NCBI RefSeq assembly: GCF_002844235.1
Contig: NZ_PGTS01000003.1
Location: 372,001 to 436,000, forward strand
Length of the DNA stretch: 64,000 nt
From: Thalassospira povalilytica
GTDB taxonomy: Bacteria > Pseudomonadota > Alphaproteobacteria > Rhodospirillales > Thalassospiraceae
Direction: 5' to 3'
Shown: positions 44,479 to 53,884 of the stretch, piece by piece
Position numbering within the stretch: the stretch's first letter is position 1
Layout: each line of letters starts with the position of its first letter
The notes under the pieces: generated by a model
The model's database searches: none
Told to the model about the DNA's origin: nothing
The model's input: the letters and a program-made list of their open reading frames with translations, nothing else
Translations under genes and position numbers: made by a program

Positions 44479-46626
44479 CTAGCCGGCGCGAACACGGGCA
44501 ACAAAACCGTTTGCTTCGTCCTGAAGGCACTGGGCCTTGGTCAGAAGTTCTTCGGCTGTGCTGCGTGCATTCCCCGACAGGTTCTGGACGGCTTCGGCCG
44601 AGCGCGAGACTTCTGTCATGTTTTCGGAAACATCGCGCACGCCGCGTGCGGCTTCTTCGGAGCCGTTGGCGATCTCGGCGGTGGCCGATCCCTGCTGGCG
44701 CATGGCAGCTGCGATCGAACTTGAAATCGCATCGACCTCGCCAATGGTGTCGGCAATGGCAGAAATCATCTCGACGGCGGATGCGCTAACCGTGCGCATT
44801 TCATCGATCTGACGGCTGATATCCTCGGTCGCACGCTGGGTCTGGGTCGCAAGGTTTTTGACTTCATTGGCCACAACAGCAAAGCCTTTGCCGGCATCAC
44901 CGGCACGGGCGGCTTCAATGGTTGCGTTAAGGGCCAGAAGGTTGGTCTGATCGGCGATGGTATTGATCAGATCAATCACCTCGCCGATTTTTTCGGCCGT
45001 GTCCGAGAGCTGGCGCACGGTAACATCCGAACGACGGGCTTCTTCCACGGCAGAACGTGAAACTTCTTCGGCCTTGCTGACCTGACGTTCGATTTCGGCG
45101 ATCGACGCAGACAGCTCCTCGGTCGCGGACGAGACCGAACTGACATTTGCCGACGCATTGTGTGATGCGCTGCTGACGTCTGTAGCCCGCGCAACGTTTT
45201 CACCGGCATTCGATGCCATATGGTCAACCGCGTTACGCATTTCCGTGATCTGGCTCAGCAGATCGGTGACAAGGCCATTGACCGAACTTTCAAACCCGTC
45301 GGCCATTTCCAAAAGTGCCGCGCGGCGTTTCTGTTCGGCGCGTTCTTCGTTGGCCTTGTTCTGGGCCCGCAGTTCTTCGGCCTCAAGCGCGTTTTCGCGG
45401 AAGGTTTCAACCGCGCGCGCCATGGCGGCAATTTCATCGCTGCCCTTGTCGGCAACCGGGGTGCGCAGATCGCCATTGGTCAGCCGGTCCATCGCCCTGT
45501 TCAGGCCAATCAGGCGGGCCAGAAGGTTGCGCTGCACATACAGCCAGACAATCAGGATCGAAATAATGATTGCCGCGGCGGCAACCGCCAGCATCACGGT
45601 TTCAGCAACCGTGATGGTTTTGCTGACATCGGCATTGGCGACATCGATCTTGGTGCGCATTTCAGCCAGAAGTTCGTCGGCTGTCTGTCCGATGCCATTG
45701 GCAATCGTTGTGGTTTCTGCCAGCAAATCGTTCAGGGCAACCTGTTGCTCAAGGGCGCGTTGGCGCAATGCAAACAGGTTGGTATCCCCATTGGGATCAA
45801 GACCGGCGGCCAGAATTTCAAAACTTTCTTCCGACTTGGTCTTAAGGTCCTCGACCGGAATTTCGGCGATGCTGGCCGACATCTGGGTGATGATCGGATT
45901 GGACCAGAACTTGACCCGGTCAAGCCCGTCAATATCGGTTGCCGAACTTGCAATGCGCGCCAGATCCGGGATTTTGAGCGCCAATGCCCGTAATTCGGAC
46001 ATGCTTTGTGCGGTCAGGGCATCTTCATCAATCAACTGATCAAGCAGGTCGAAAATTTCGCCTTCTTTGTCTTCCTTGCCAACCAGGCTGTAAAGTTCGC
46101 CGGCATTGTTGGTCAGGGCCATATTCGCATTGGTCGACAATTCACGCGAACTGACTTCAATGGCGTTTGCTGCACGAATGACTTCGTCGAGCAGCGCGTT
46201 CAATTCGTCGCGATTGGCAAATACCGATCCCATGGTTTCTTCAAGGCGACGGATATTGACGATCATATGCCCGGTCTGTTCGGAAAACTGCTGAAGGATC
46301 GTGCCATCAACGCCAAGTGCGGCCAGACCCGCAATGCGATCATTCATCTGGTTTTCAACCGCATCAAGTGTCGCGGTGGCAGCGGCGACCTCGTCCAGAT
46401 TGGTTGCGCTGGCGACCGCGCGGGCAATCTGGATGATCGCGTCACTGCTGACATAAAGTTCCTGACCGCTGACAAGTGCGGGAATTGCCTGGGCTGTGAC
46501 GATCCGCTGCTGGGATTCCGTCATTCGAAAAGAAAAAACCGCCAGTGCGGCGGCACAAACAGCAAGTAAGGCAATGGGGACAATCGCCGCCATTAACCTA
46601 CCGCGCAAACCAACTTTGCCGGTCAT
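44479..46626 (-). CDS. Methyl-accepting chemotaxis protein, membrane-bound
   Basis: A 715-residue chemoreceptor. A first membrane helix lies at ~13-32 ([20 protein letters not shown]), a ~310-residue helical periplasmic sensor at ~33-340, a second membrane helix at ~345-367 ([18 protein letters not shown]), HAMP at ~370-425, and the cytoplasmic signalling hairpin to the end, with tip sequence [20 protein letters not shown]. The large helical sensor domain has no PAS or Cache signature; it is probably a long helical-bundle type. Adaptation Glu/Gln sites should be in the repeated E-rich helices. No che genes are nearby. Confidence 0.93.
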   Translation of the reverse strand: MTGKVGLRGRLMAAIVPIALLAVCAAALAVFSFRMTESQQRIVTAQAIPALVSGQELYVSSDAIIQIARAVASATNLDEVAAATATLDAVENQMNDRIAGLAALGVDGTILQQFSEQTGHMIVNIRRLEETMGSVFANRDELNALLDEVIRAANAIEVSSRELSTNANMALTNNAGELYSLVGKEDKEGEIFDLLDQLIDEDALTAQSMSELRALALKIPDLARIASSATDIDGLDRVKFWSNPIITQMSASIAEIPVEDLKTKSEESFEILAAGLDPNGDTNLFALRQRALEQQVALNDLLAETTTIANGIGQTADELLAEMRTKIDVANADVSKTITVAETVMLAVAAAAIIISILIVWLYVQRNLLARLIGLNRAMDRLTNGDLRTPVADKGSDEIAAMARAVETFRENALEAEELRAQNKANEERAEQKRRAALLEMADGFESSVNGLVTDLLSQITEMRNAVDHMASNAGENVARATDVSSASHNASANVSSVSSATEELSASIAEIERQVSKAEEVSRSAVEEARRSDVTVRQLSDTAEKIGEVIDLINTIADQTNLLALNATIEAARAGDAGKGFAVVANEVKNLATQTQRATEDISRQIDEMRTVSASAVEMISAIADTIGEVDAISSSIAAAMRQQGSATAEIANGSEEAARGVRDVSENMTEVSRSAEAVQNLSGNARSTAEELLTKAQCLQDEANGFVARVRAG

Positions 46627-46782
46627 GATATTCCCACTCTATGGATTGTTCTGGTTATACGAGGTCAGAACCCGTTTTAAGTCGGAATTCGGCCCCTGAC
46701 GGCTTGTTGCCGTCTTTCGGGCATTATTGAATCAAAGTCACTAATGGTCCAGCGGTGTTTGCGTTGCAATATTGCGAAATTA

Positions 46783-47565
46783 TTATTTATCGAGAAACTT
46801 TTGGACGCTCTCGAGTATAATTTCGCGACTTGTTGCTTGCGTTACCGGTTCGGCACCCGGTCGTTCAATCATGATGACCGGTAAACCGAGATTGCGGGCA
46901 GCCTCGATCTTGGCAAAGGTTGCGTCGCCGCCGCTGTTTTTGCAAACGATCACATCGATATCGTGACGTTCAAGAAGTTCGGTTTCGCTTTCAATACTGA
47001 ACGGGCCACGGGCAAACAGCCATTCCCCATAGGCCAGATCAAACGGATCGCGCGGTGCATCAACGGTGCGCACCAGAAGCCACGTTTTTTCAAGTCCTTC
47101 GAACGCATGCAGGTTCTTGGCCCCACAGGCAATCAGCGCGCGTGTCCCGTGTTGGGGAAGAATACGTGCCGCTTCCTCGATCGAGCGGACCTCGATCCAG
47201 TTGTCGCGATCGGTTTTTTTCCAACCCGGCCGGTAATATTGAATGCAGGGCATGGCAACCGCCTGACAGGCTTGGGCGACATTGCTGGAAATTTCGATGG
47301 CATAGGGGTGGGTTGCATCGATCACCAGATCGATCTGTTCACTTCTGATATAGGAAATGATGCCTTCGGGCCCGCCAAACCCGCCAATCCGTACCGGTAC
47401 ACCGTCCGGAAGGCTTGGCGCGCTGGTGCGTCCGGCCAGCGAAAGCTGCAACCGGATGTCACGCCCGAATTCATGCATCAGGTCTTCGGCAATGCGGTTG
47501 GCGTCCCCGGTGCCCCCAAAAATAAGGATATGTTTCGGGCGTTTGGCAGGGCGGGAAAGCGACAT
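46783..47565 (-). CDS. cobK: Precorrin-6A / cobalt-precorrin-6A reductase
   Basis: Reduces the C18-C19 bond of precorrin-6A with NADPH. HILIFGGTGDANRIAEDL is the nucleotide-binding start, followed by GGFGGPEGIISYIR, LVIDATHPYAIEISSNV and VCKNSGGDATFAKIEAAR, all CobK/CbiJ signatures. ATG 47565 is used; the codon six bases upstream is TTG. Length is 260 residues. It lies 42 bp after cbiD on the same strand. A long open frame on the opposite strand over cobK and cbiD is a composition artefact. Confidence 0.95.
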   Translation of the reverse strand: MSLSRPAKRPKHILIFGGTGDANRIAEDLMHEFGRDIRLQLSLAGRTSAPSLPDGVPVRIGGFGGPEGIISYIRSEQIDLVIDATHPYAIEISSNVAQACQAVAMPCIQYYRPGWKKTDRDNWIEVRSIEEAARILPQHGTRALIACGAKNLHAFEGLEKTWLLVRTVDAPRDPFDLAYGEWLFARGPFSIESETELLERHDIDVIVCKNSGGDATFAKIEAARNLGLPVIMIERPGAEPVTQATSREIILESVQKFLDK

Positions 47566-47607
47566 GGGCAAGTACCTTATTCTCTTTTGATCGGTCCACG
47601 GGATGGA

Positions 47608-48729
47608 TCAGTTGGTTATTTTGGGCCTGAACTGGTCAAAGTCACCAATCCCGTGACGGGCAATAATCATCCCGTCGCGATCGGTAACGACAATTTCGAC
47701 CGCACCGGCGCCATCAAGGGTGGCGCGCGCGGACTCACAGGCCAGACGCGCAATGGTCCTGGCAATATTAACGTTTGCCGCCTGACAAAGTTCCAGCACC
47801 TGTTTGGCCGTATTGGCGGTTTTCACCTGTTCCTGAAGGTCACCGTCCCCCCCGGCAAGCCCGACCGTCTCTGCAAGCTTGGCAAAGTCGACCTGGGACC
47901 GGCTGCTATGAAGGTCAAGATGGCCTTGCGCCAGTTTGACAAGCTTGGCAAAACCGCCGGCGATGCTGATGAACGCGACCGGGTTCTTGCGCAGATATTT
48001 CAACATCCCGCCGACAAAGTCGCCCATATCAAGAATGGCTTCTTCGGGAAGATCGTAAAATGTGCGAATGGCGGCCTCCGATGTTTTGCCGGTCGCCCCG
48101 GCGACATGGATGCGCCCGGTGGCACGGGCCACATCGATCCCGCGATGAATGGAATGAATCCACGCCGAACAACTGAACGGGATCACGATCCCCGTGGTGC
48201 CAAGAACCGACAAACCACCGACAATGCCCAACCGGCCATTCCAGGTTTTGGTTGCAATTTCCTTGCCCCCCGGGATCGATATTTCGATTTCCACATCACC
48301 GGTTGCCCCGAACATTTCACACAGTTCGGTGATCTGGCCGATCATCATTTCGCGCGGTTTGGGGTTGATTGCAGCTTCGCCGGGCGGCAATGGCAAGCCC
48401 GGTTTGGTAACGGTGCCAACCCCGTCCCCGGCGTGAAATGTAATGCCGCTTCCTGGTGTGCCATGGCGGACGGTTGCAATGATTTCTGCGCCATGGGTCA
48501 CGTCCGGATCGTCCCCGGCATCCTTGATCACGCTGGCCCGCGCCCAGCCCGTTCCGCGTTCGGCCTTGACCAGTGCAAAGGACGGCGTTTCACCGCGCGG
48601 CAGGGTAATGGTCACCGGATCGGGAAAATCCCCGGACAGCAAAGCCTGCCACGCAGCACGGGTCGCAGCGGTGGCACAGGCCCCCGTTGTCCATCCCTTG
48701 CGCAGCGGTCCGTCCGGTTTTCTGGCCAT
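47608..48729 (-). CDS. cbiD: Cobalt-precorrin-5B C1-methyltransferase
   Basis: LRKGWTTGACATAATRAA at the N-terminus is the diagnostic CbiD motif, followed by GAGDGVGTVTKPGL-like HAGDGVGTVTKPGLPL, GRLGIVGGLSVLGTTGIV and VAFISIAGGFAKLVKLAQG. ATG 48729 (AGGA upstream) gives 373 residues, normal for the family. CbiD methylates C1 in the oxygen-independent route, replacing CobF, which I do not find here. It is therefore a key marker for the pathway type. First gene of a cbiD-cobK unit, divergent from cobA. Confidence 0.95.
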   Translation of the reverse strand: MARKPDGPLRKGWTTGACATAATRAAWQALLSGDFPDPVTITLPRGETPSFALVKAERGTGWARASVIKDAGDDPDVTHGAEIIATVRHGTPGSGITFHAGDGVGTVTKPGLPLPPGEAAINPKPREMMIGQITELCEMFGATGDVEIEISIPGGKEIATKTWNGRLGIVGGLSVLGTTGIVIPFSCSAWIHSIHRGIDVARATGRIHVAGATGKTSEAAIRTFYDLPEEAILDMGDFVGGMLKYLRKNPVAFISIAGGFAKLVKLAQGHLDLHSSRSQVDFAKLAETVGLAGGDGDLQEQVKTANTAKQVLELCQAANVNIARTIARLACESARATLDGAGAVEIVVTDRDGMIIARHGIGDFDQFRPKITN

Positions 48730-48809
48730 ACGTTGATTTTTCCTGTCAATCTCACTACTGATCCCGGTATGGATCGGTGCGGGCAATGCCGCAACGGGAT
48801 ATTCAATTA

Positions 48810-48827
48810 AACATTATTATTAATGTT
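48810..48827. promoter_or_regulatory. Palindrome in the divergent cbiD/cobA region
   Basis: AACATTA-TTAT-TAATGTT has perfect 7-bp arms and sits in an AT-rich 225-bp divergent promoter region. It could control both cbiD-cobK and cobA. No match to a regulator site that I know with confidence. Confidence 0.4.
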
Positions 48828-48954
48828 GTTTAAAAATTAATACGACAAAATTACGGAAATAAGTTGGACGTATCGTTTGATTGCTGTTTAACATATTCTC
48901 TCAAAGTGGTCCTGCACAGATGGGCCAGATTCCAATGCACAGAAGTATGATATA

Positions 48955-49824
48955 ATGACGGCTCTTGGTCTTGATTTTCCGGTATTTGAACCGGGTTGGG
49001 TATGGCTGGTTGGTGCGGGTCCGGGGGATCCGGGCTTGCTGACGCTTCATGCGGTTAACGCCATGCAACAGGCCGATGTCGTTGTGTATGATGCCCTGGT
49101 TGATGAACGGATTCTCAATCTTTTGCGGGCTGATGCCAAACGCATCTATGCCGGCAAGCGCGGCGGTCGTCCGTCCTCAAAACAGACCGATATCTCATTG
49201 CAACTGGTCGAACTGGCCAAACAGGGTTTGCGTGTTCTGCGTCTTAAGGGCGGCGATCCGTTCGTGTTTGGCCGTGGCGGCGAAGAAGGCATGACCCTTG
49301 TGGATCACAATGTGCCTTTCCGTGTGGTGCCTGGCATTACTGCCGGGATCGCCGGGGCGGCTTATGCCGGTATTCCGACCACCCATCGCGACTGCAATTC
49401 GTCGGTCACCTTTGTCACCGGTCACGGATCAAGCGGCGATGTGCCGGACAATATCAATTGGGCGGCGCTGGCCAAGGGCGCACCGGTGCTGGTGATGTAT
49501 ATGGCGATGAAACATCTGCGCCGGATTTCAGCCGAACTGATGACCAATGGCCGGTCGGGGGATGAACCGTTGGCCGTAATCAATCAGGCAACCACACCCG
49601 ATCAGGGCATTTTGATCACCACCCTTGAAAAGGCCGCCGATGATGTCGAGCGTGCCGGGGTTGAGCCGCCGGCAGTCTGTATTCTTGGCAAGGTGGTCGG
49701 GTTGCGTGATCGTCTGAACTGGCTATCGCCCCAGGATGATGTCAAATCGGTGCGCAATGTCCCGTTTGAACAGGTGCTCGAACTGATCTCGACCCCGTCC
49801 GATCCGCTTAAGGATCAGGGGTAA
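48955..49824 (+). CDS. cobA: Uroporphyrinogen-III C-methyltransferase
   Basis: Methylates uroporphyrinogen III at C2 and C7 to precorrin-2, the branch point to cobalamin and sirohaem. VWLVGAGPGDPGLLTLHAVN, VVYDALVDERIL, RLKGGDPFVFGRGGEEGMTL, VVPGITAGIAGAAYAGIP and THRDCNSSVTFVTGH are all SUMT signatures. Length of 289 residues matches the stand-alone enzyme, with no CysG-type dehydrogenase domain. Precorrin-2 oxidation to sirohydrochlorin, needed if CbiX is used, must come from another gene. Divergent from cbiD. Confidence 0.96.
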   Translation: MTALGLDFPVFEPGWVWLVGAGPGDPGLLTLHAVNAMQQADVVVYDALVDERILNLLRADAKRIYAGKRGGRPSSKQTDISLQLVELAKQGLRVLRLKGGDPFVFGRGGEEGMTLVDHNVPFRVVPGITAGIAGAAYAGIPTTHRDCNSSVTFVTGHGSSGDVPDNINWAALAKGAPVLVMYMAMKHLRRISAELMTNGRSGDEPLAVINQATTPDQGILITTLEKAADDVERAGVEPPAVCILGKVVGLRDRLNWLSPQDDVKSVRNVPFEQVLELISTPSDPLKDQG

Positions 49825-49922
49825 GGCACAGATTAAATCCGTTCCAATGGATTGATATATATCGTTGTCCGTAAGCCCCGTGCTTGTCACAATCGCGCCA
49901 ATCGATTTGACCCGGATGGATC

Positions 49923-50699
49923 ATGGACGAACAACAGGTATTGATCCGCATCCTTGAAAGCGGCTGGGCACAATGTGCTGAAATCCTGCGCGATGATGGC
50001 GGGGTGATTTTGTCTGCCCTGATCGCAGGTTTGGTGGGCAGTGTTACCCACTGTGTCGGCATGTGCGGACCGTTCGTGATTTCACAGGTCACCAGCCGGA
50101 TGGAACAGCTGCCGGTCGACAAGATGACCGAATTGCATCGTCTGACCGGGGCGGCATTACTGCCCTATCAGTTCGGGCGATTGACGACCTATTGCCTGTT
50201 GGGGGGCTTGGCCGGGTTCTTTGCCGATGGCATCACGGCATTGACCCGCATCTGGTGGATCGGTCCGGTTTTGCTGGTGCTGGCCGGGGTGTTTTTCCTG
50301 ATTTTCGGGATCATGGGCCTGTTACCGCATCTGGGCGGGCTATTACCGACGACGAGGGACAGCCGGTGGTGGAACCGGGTTTTTGGTGACCGTTTGCGTC
50401 CGCTTTTTGCCGCACCTTTCGGGTTTCGCGGATATGCCCTTGGCGTGATGCTGGGCTTCATTCCCTGCGGACTGGTTTATGGTGCCCTTGTTCTGGCTGC
50501 GGCCACCGGTGTCGCATTGAACGGGGCGGTGGTGATGCTGGTCTTCGGGCTGGGCACGGTGCCGATGCTGTTTGTGACCGGCTTTGTCGGGCAATATGCC
50601 GCGCGGCGTTTTCGCGGCCTGATGGTGCCGGTCGGGCGTGGCTTGATGATTGTCAATGGATTGATCCTGTTTGCCCTGGCGGCACAGGCGGTGGTTTGA
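49923..50699 (+). CDS. TauE/SafE-like membrane protein (COG2836)
   Basis: A 258-residue protein with about six membrane helices. GLVGSVTHCVGMCGPFVIS is the characteristic HCxGMCG motif of the COG2836 subgroup, and LGFIPCGLVYGALVLAAATG is the second conserved block. Members are found with cytochrome oxidase maturation and copper genes (and resemble the CcdA/UreH fold); the Cys/Met pairs suggest metal or thiol handling. The SCO gene follows about 200 bp downstream on the same strand, supporting a role in copper supply to a haem-copper oxidase. Confidence 0.8.
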   Translation: MDEQQVLIRILESGWAQCAEILRDDGGVILSALIAGLVGSVTHCVGMCGPFVISQVTSRMEQLPVDKMTELHRLTGAALLPYQFGRLTTYCLLGGLAGFFADGITALTRIWWIGPVLLVLAGVFFLIFGIMGLLPHLGGLLPTTRDSRWWNRVFGDRLRPLFAAPFGFRGYALGVMLGFIPCGLVYGALVLAAATGVALNGAVVMLVFGLGTVPMLFVTGFVGQYAARRFRGLMVPVGRGLMIVNGLILFALAAQAVV

Positions 50700-50895
50700 C
50701 CATGCTTGCCCGATTGCCGGCGATCTGTGGGTGGGGCGAAATTCATCGGGTTTATATGGTTTTGCGCCGGGGTGTGAGCTTTCCCACAGTCGCTGCCCTT
50801 GCAGGATTGAACAGGGCATTTATAGTGCCCGGACAGTTTGGAATGCTTAAAGATCGGCCAATCGGGATCGGTCGACGATAAAAGAGGTAGGACGC

Positions 50896-51510
50896 GTGAG
50901 CAAAAAGACGCTTCTGGCAATTCTGGCGATTGCACTGGTTCTGGGGATCGGGCTGACCTATCGGCTGATGATGATGGGCACAGAAACCCAGTCATCGGGT
51001 GCCGCATCGATCGGCGGGTCGTTCGAACTTGTCAATCAGGATGGCAAGACAGTCACGGAAAAAGACTTCGCCGGAAAATATATGCTGATCTATTTCGGCT
51101 ATACCTATTGCCCGGATGTCTGCCCGACCGAATTGCAGGTCATGGGCAATGCTCTTGATCTGATGCCGGACGATCTTGCGAACGAAGTCACACCGGTCTT
51201 CTTCACCGTTGACCCCGAACGTGACACGGTCGAGGCCATAAAGGCCTATGTCCCCAATTTCCATGAACGCATGGTCGGGCTTACCGGCACCGTGGCGCAG
51301 ACATCGGCGGCTGCCAAGACCTTCCGGGTCTATTACGCCAAAGCCATCCCCGAAGGCGAGCCGCAAGATACTGATGCCTATTTGATGGATCATTCTTCCT
51401 TTGTCTATCTGATGGACCGCGACGGCCAGTTCATCCGCCACTTCAATTACGGCACACCCCCCGAAGACATGGCCAAGGGCATTGCCGAAGCGGTTAAAAA
51501 GAACGGCTGA
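50896..51510 (+). CDS. SCO1/SenC family copper chaperone
   Basis: A 204-residue protein with an N-terminal membrane anchor (LLAILAIALVLGIGLTYRLM) and a periplasmic thioredoxin-like domain. IYFGYTYCPDVCPTELQ carries the CxxxC copper site and DHSSFVYLMDRDG the third ligand His. SCO proteins deliver copper to the CuA or CuB centre of cytochrome oxidase. The start is GTG 50896 with GAGGTAGGA upstream. It lies between the TauE/SafE-like gene and cobB. All ligands are intact, so it should be functional. Confidence 0.92.
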   Translation: MSKKTLLAILAIALVLGIGLTYRLMMMGTETQSSGAASIGGSFELVNQDGKTVTEKDFAGKYMLIYFGYTYCPDVCPTELQVMGNALDLMPDDLANEVTPVFFTVDPERDTVEAIKAYVPNFHERMVGLTGTVAQTSAAAKTFRVYYAKAIPEGEPQDTDAYLMDHSSFVYLMDRDGQFIRHFNYGTPPEDMAKGIAEAVKKNG

Positions 51511-51572
51511 TCTTTCCGGAATACTATGATTGCTGGGCGGGGTGGACTATTGTCGCCACCCTGTTACCCAAT

Positions 51573-51600
51573 GATCGCGGGGCCCAGACCGGCCCCGATC
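51573..51600. terminator. GC-rich hairpin between the SCO gene and cobB
   Basis: GATCGCGGGGCC and GGCCCCGATC pair with one bulge around a short loop. No U-run follows, so termination would be weak or Rho-assisted. Confidence 0.4.
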
Positions 51601-51619
51601 CGTGCCGGAGAACCACCAA

Positions 51620-52978
51620 ATGCAAGACCCCGTTCCGGGCATCCTGATTGCCGCCCCGTCGTCAAATAGCGGCAAAACGGTTGTAACGCTGGCGATATTG
51701 CGCGCGCTGACCCGCCGGGGACAATCTGTTGCGGCGGCAAAAACCGGTCCGGACTATATCGATCCGGCTTTTCAGGCCGCGGCTTGTGGCGATCGCTGTA
51801 TCAATCTTGACCCCTGGGCGATGACCCCCGATCAGATCGCATCCCTTGCCGCCGGGCATGCGGCAGGGAAATCATTTCTGATGTGCGAAGGGGTCATGGG
51901 CCTGTTTGACGGGGCGGCCAACGGCGATGGATCAACCGCCGATCTTGCAGCCCAGACCGGCTGGCCGGTGGTGCTGGTGGTTGATGTAAAGGGGCAGTCG
52001 GCCTCTGCGGCGGCGCTGATTTCGGGCTTTGCCAATTTCCGCAAGGATATCACTGTTGCCGCCGTGATCCTTAATCGCGTCGGCAGTCCGCGCCACGCCA
52101 AAATGATCAGGGACGCCTGCGCCAAATATCTGCCGGATCTTCCGATCATCGGTGCGGTGCGCAGATCCGATGATCTGAGCTTGCCCGAACGCCATCTCGG
52201 ACTGGTTCAGGCCGGTGAACATCCCGAGCTTGACGCATTCCTTGACCGTGCTGCTGACATTATCGCAGAAGACATCGATCTTGATGCCCTTGTTGCATTG
52301 GCGGCAGGGAAACAGGATGGTGGTGAACATGGCGAGACTACGGCCCAGACCCCAACGCTGACCCCGCCACTGACCCCACCGCTGATCGCGCCGCTCGGCC
52401 AAAAAATTGCCGTCGCCCGTGACGCGGCATTTGCCTTTTGCTATGCGCATATTCTGGATGGATGGCGTGCAGCGGGGGCGGAAATCAGCTTTTTCTCCCC
52501 GCTTGCCAACGAGGCCCCGGACCCCGCATGTGATGCGATTTATCTGCCCGGCGGTTATCCGGAATTGCATGCAGCAACCCTTGCTGCGGCTGATCGGTTC
52601 AAATCCTCACTGCGCGATGCCGCGGCCCGTGATGTTGTGATCTATGGCGAATGCGGTGGCTATATGACGCTTGGCACCGAACTGATTGATGCCGGTGGCA
52701 CACATCATGAAATGCTGGGTCTTTTGCCACTGGCAACCAGCTTTGCCTCCCGACGTCTGCATCTTGGATATCGCGAAGCCAAGATCGGCATTCCGACCCC
52801 GTTCGGCCCGGCCGGAATGACGGTGCGCGGTCATGAATTTCACTATGCCACGACATTGTCGGAAGACGGGATTCCGTTTTGCCGTATGACCAATGCGCTG
52901 GGGACTGATCTTGGTCCGGCCGGTCTTGTTTCCGGGCGGGTATTCGGATCGTTCTTTCATTTGATCGCCAAGAGTTGA
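51620..52978 (+). CDS. cobB: Cobyrinate / hydrogenobyrinate a,c-diamide synthase
   Basis: ATP- and glutamine-dependent amidation of side chains a and c. LIAAPSSNSGKTVVTLAIL is the ATP loop, KTGPDYIDPAFQAAACG the CobB/CbiA block, and CEGVMGLFDGAANGDGST the next. The C-terminal amidotransferase has VIYGECGGYMTLG with the nucleophile Cys and HEFHYATTL with the His. Between halves is a Thr/Pro-rich linker near residues 240-260. ATG 51620 with GGAG upstream is preferred to a GTG 18 bp earlier. Length is 452 residues. Its product is the substrate of both CobN (metal-free form) and CobO (cobalt form). Confidence 0.95.
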   Translation: MQDPVPGILIAAPSSNSGKTVVTLAILRALTRRGQSVAAAKTGPDYIDPAFQAAACGDRCINLDPWAMTPDQIASLAAGHAAGKSFLMCEGVMGLFDGAANGDGSTADLAAQTGWPVVLVVDVKGQSASAAALISGFANFRKDITVAAVILNRVGSPRHAKMIRDACAKYLPDLPIIGAVRRSDDLSLPERHLGLVQAGEHPELDAFLDRAADIIAEDIDLDALVALAAGKQDGGEHGETTAQTPTLTPPLTPPLIAPLGQKIAVARDAAFAFCYAHILDGWRAAGAEISFFSPLANEAPDPACDAIYLPGGYPELHAATLAAADRFKSSLRDAAARDVVIYGECGGYMTLGTELIDAGGTHHEMLGLLPLATSFASRRLHLGYREAKIGIPTPFGPAGMTVRGHEFHYATTLSEDGIPFCRMTNALGTDLGPAGLVSGRVFGSFFHLIAKS

Positions 52979-53089
52979 ATATTTGCGTCGATAACGTGAG
53001 TTCGCGGGATGCAGCGGGCTATATTAAACTGTATTATCAATGGTCCCGCACATACCCGCACAAATAAGACCGCCCGCATGAGAGAACCC

Positions 53090-53554
53090 ATGACCGACAA
53101 CGATTCCGGCACATTTCCGTCACAGCCCTATTGGGAAACCAAAAAACTTGCCGAAATGTCGCGCGAGGAATGGGAAGCCCTGTGCGATGGCTGTGGCAAA
53201 TGCTGCTTGCACAAGTTGCAGGATGAAGACGACGATTTTGTCTATTACACGTCGGTTGCCTGTCGTTTGCTCGACTGCGAAACCTGCCAGTGCAAGGACT
53301 ACCCAAACCGCACCGTGCATGTTCCTGATTGTGTCCAGCTTTCCAGGGAAAATGTCGATACCCTGAACTGGATGCCATCGACCTGTGCCTATCGTCTGTT
53401 GTCAGAAGGAAAAGGATTGCCTGACTGGCATCCTCTTGTAACCGGCAATCGGGATTCTACATTTATGGCAGGCATGTCGGTACGCGGAATGGTGATTTCC
53501 GAAGATGACGCCCATCCGGATCTGACGCGCTATATCGTGAAATGGCCTGCCTGA
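53090..53554 (+). CDS. YcgN-like cysteine-cluster protein (UPF0260)
   Basis: A 154-residue protein with the conserved cysteine set of the family: LCDGCGKCCLHKLQDED, VACRLLDCETCQCKDYPNR, VPDCVQL and TCAYRLL. The spacing suggests an Fe-S or zinc cluster. WHPLVTGN is a family block. The function is unknown although the family is widespread in proteobacteria. An ATG 12 bp upstream is an alternative start. Monocistronic by spacing. Confidence 0.88.
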   Translation: MTDNDSGTFPSQPYWETKKLAEMSREEWEALCDGCGKCCLHKLQDEDDDFVYYTSVACRLLDCETCQCKDYPNRTVHVPDCVQLSRENVDTLNWMPSTCAYRLLSEGKGLPDWHPLVTGNRDSTFMAGMSVRGMVISEDDAHPDLTRYIVKWPA

Positions 53555-53884
53555 TCCGGGTCCTTGCGGGTCGGCCGGGAAACCATTTTACGAAAAAATT
53601 GTGTTGAGCTATCCTGTCGTATATATATGATTTCCTTGATCAATTATTCCCGCAATGAATGGTTGTTCATTTTGATCTGATGGTAAAAACCGTGCGTATC
53701 AGACGCCAGAGAGTTTTTGACAGCGATATGGGGCATTATCTGCATACAAACGCGCAACAAACGTGCAACAAATCTTAGATAATCAAATACGTATGTGTGT
53801 GGTATCCAAGTTGTTCTCGTGGCACTTGTGACAGTCTGGCTAACTCCGTCGTTATGCATTTGTGTGCTGGGACAGGAAATTTTC
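53555..53884. other. AT-rich intergenic region, no gene seen
   Basis: About 330 bp between the YcgN-like gene and the structured leader of the PAS chemoreceptor. It is AT-richer than the surroundings and must contain the chemoreceptor promoter. A short reading frame on the minus strand has no recognisable protein and poor codon use. Confidence 0.45.

Noticed and set aside
46963-48810. 615-codon open frame on the plus strand over cobK and cbiD
   Set aside because: It lies antisense to two well-recognised genes and shows no known protein features; long antisense frames are common at this base composition.
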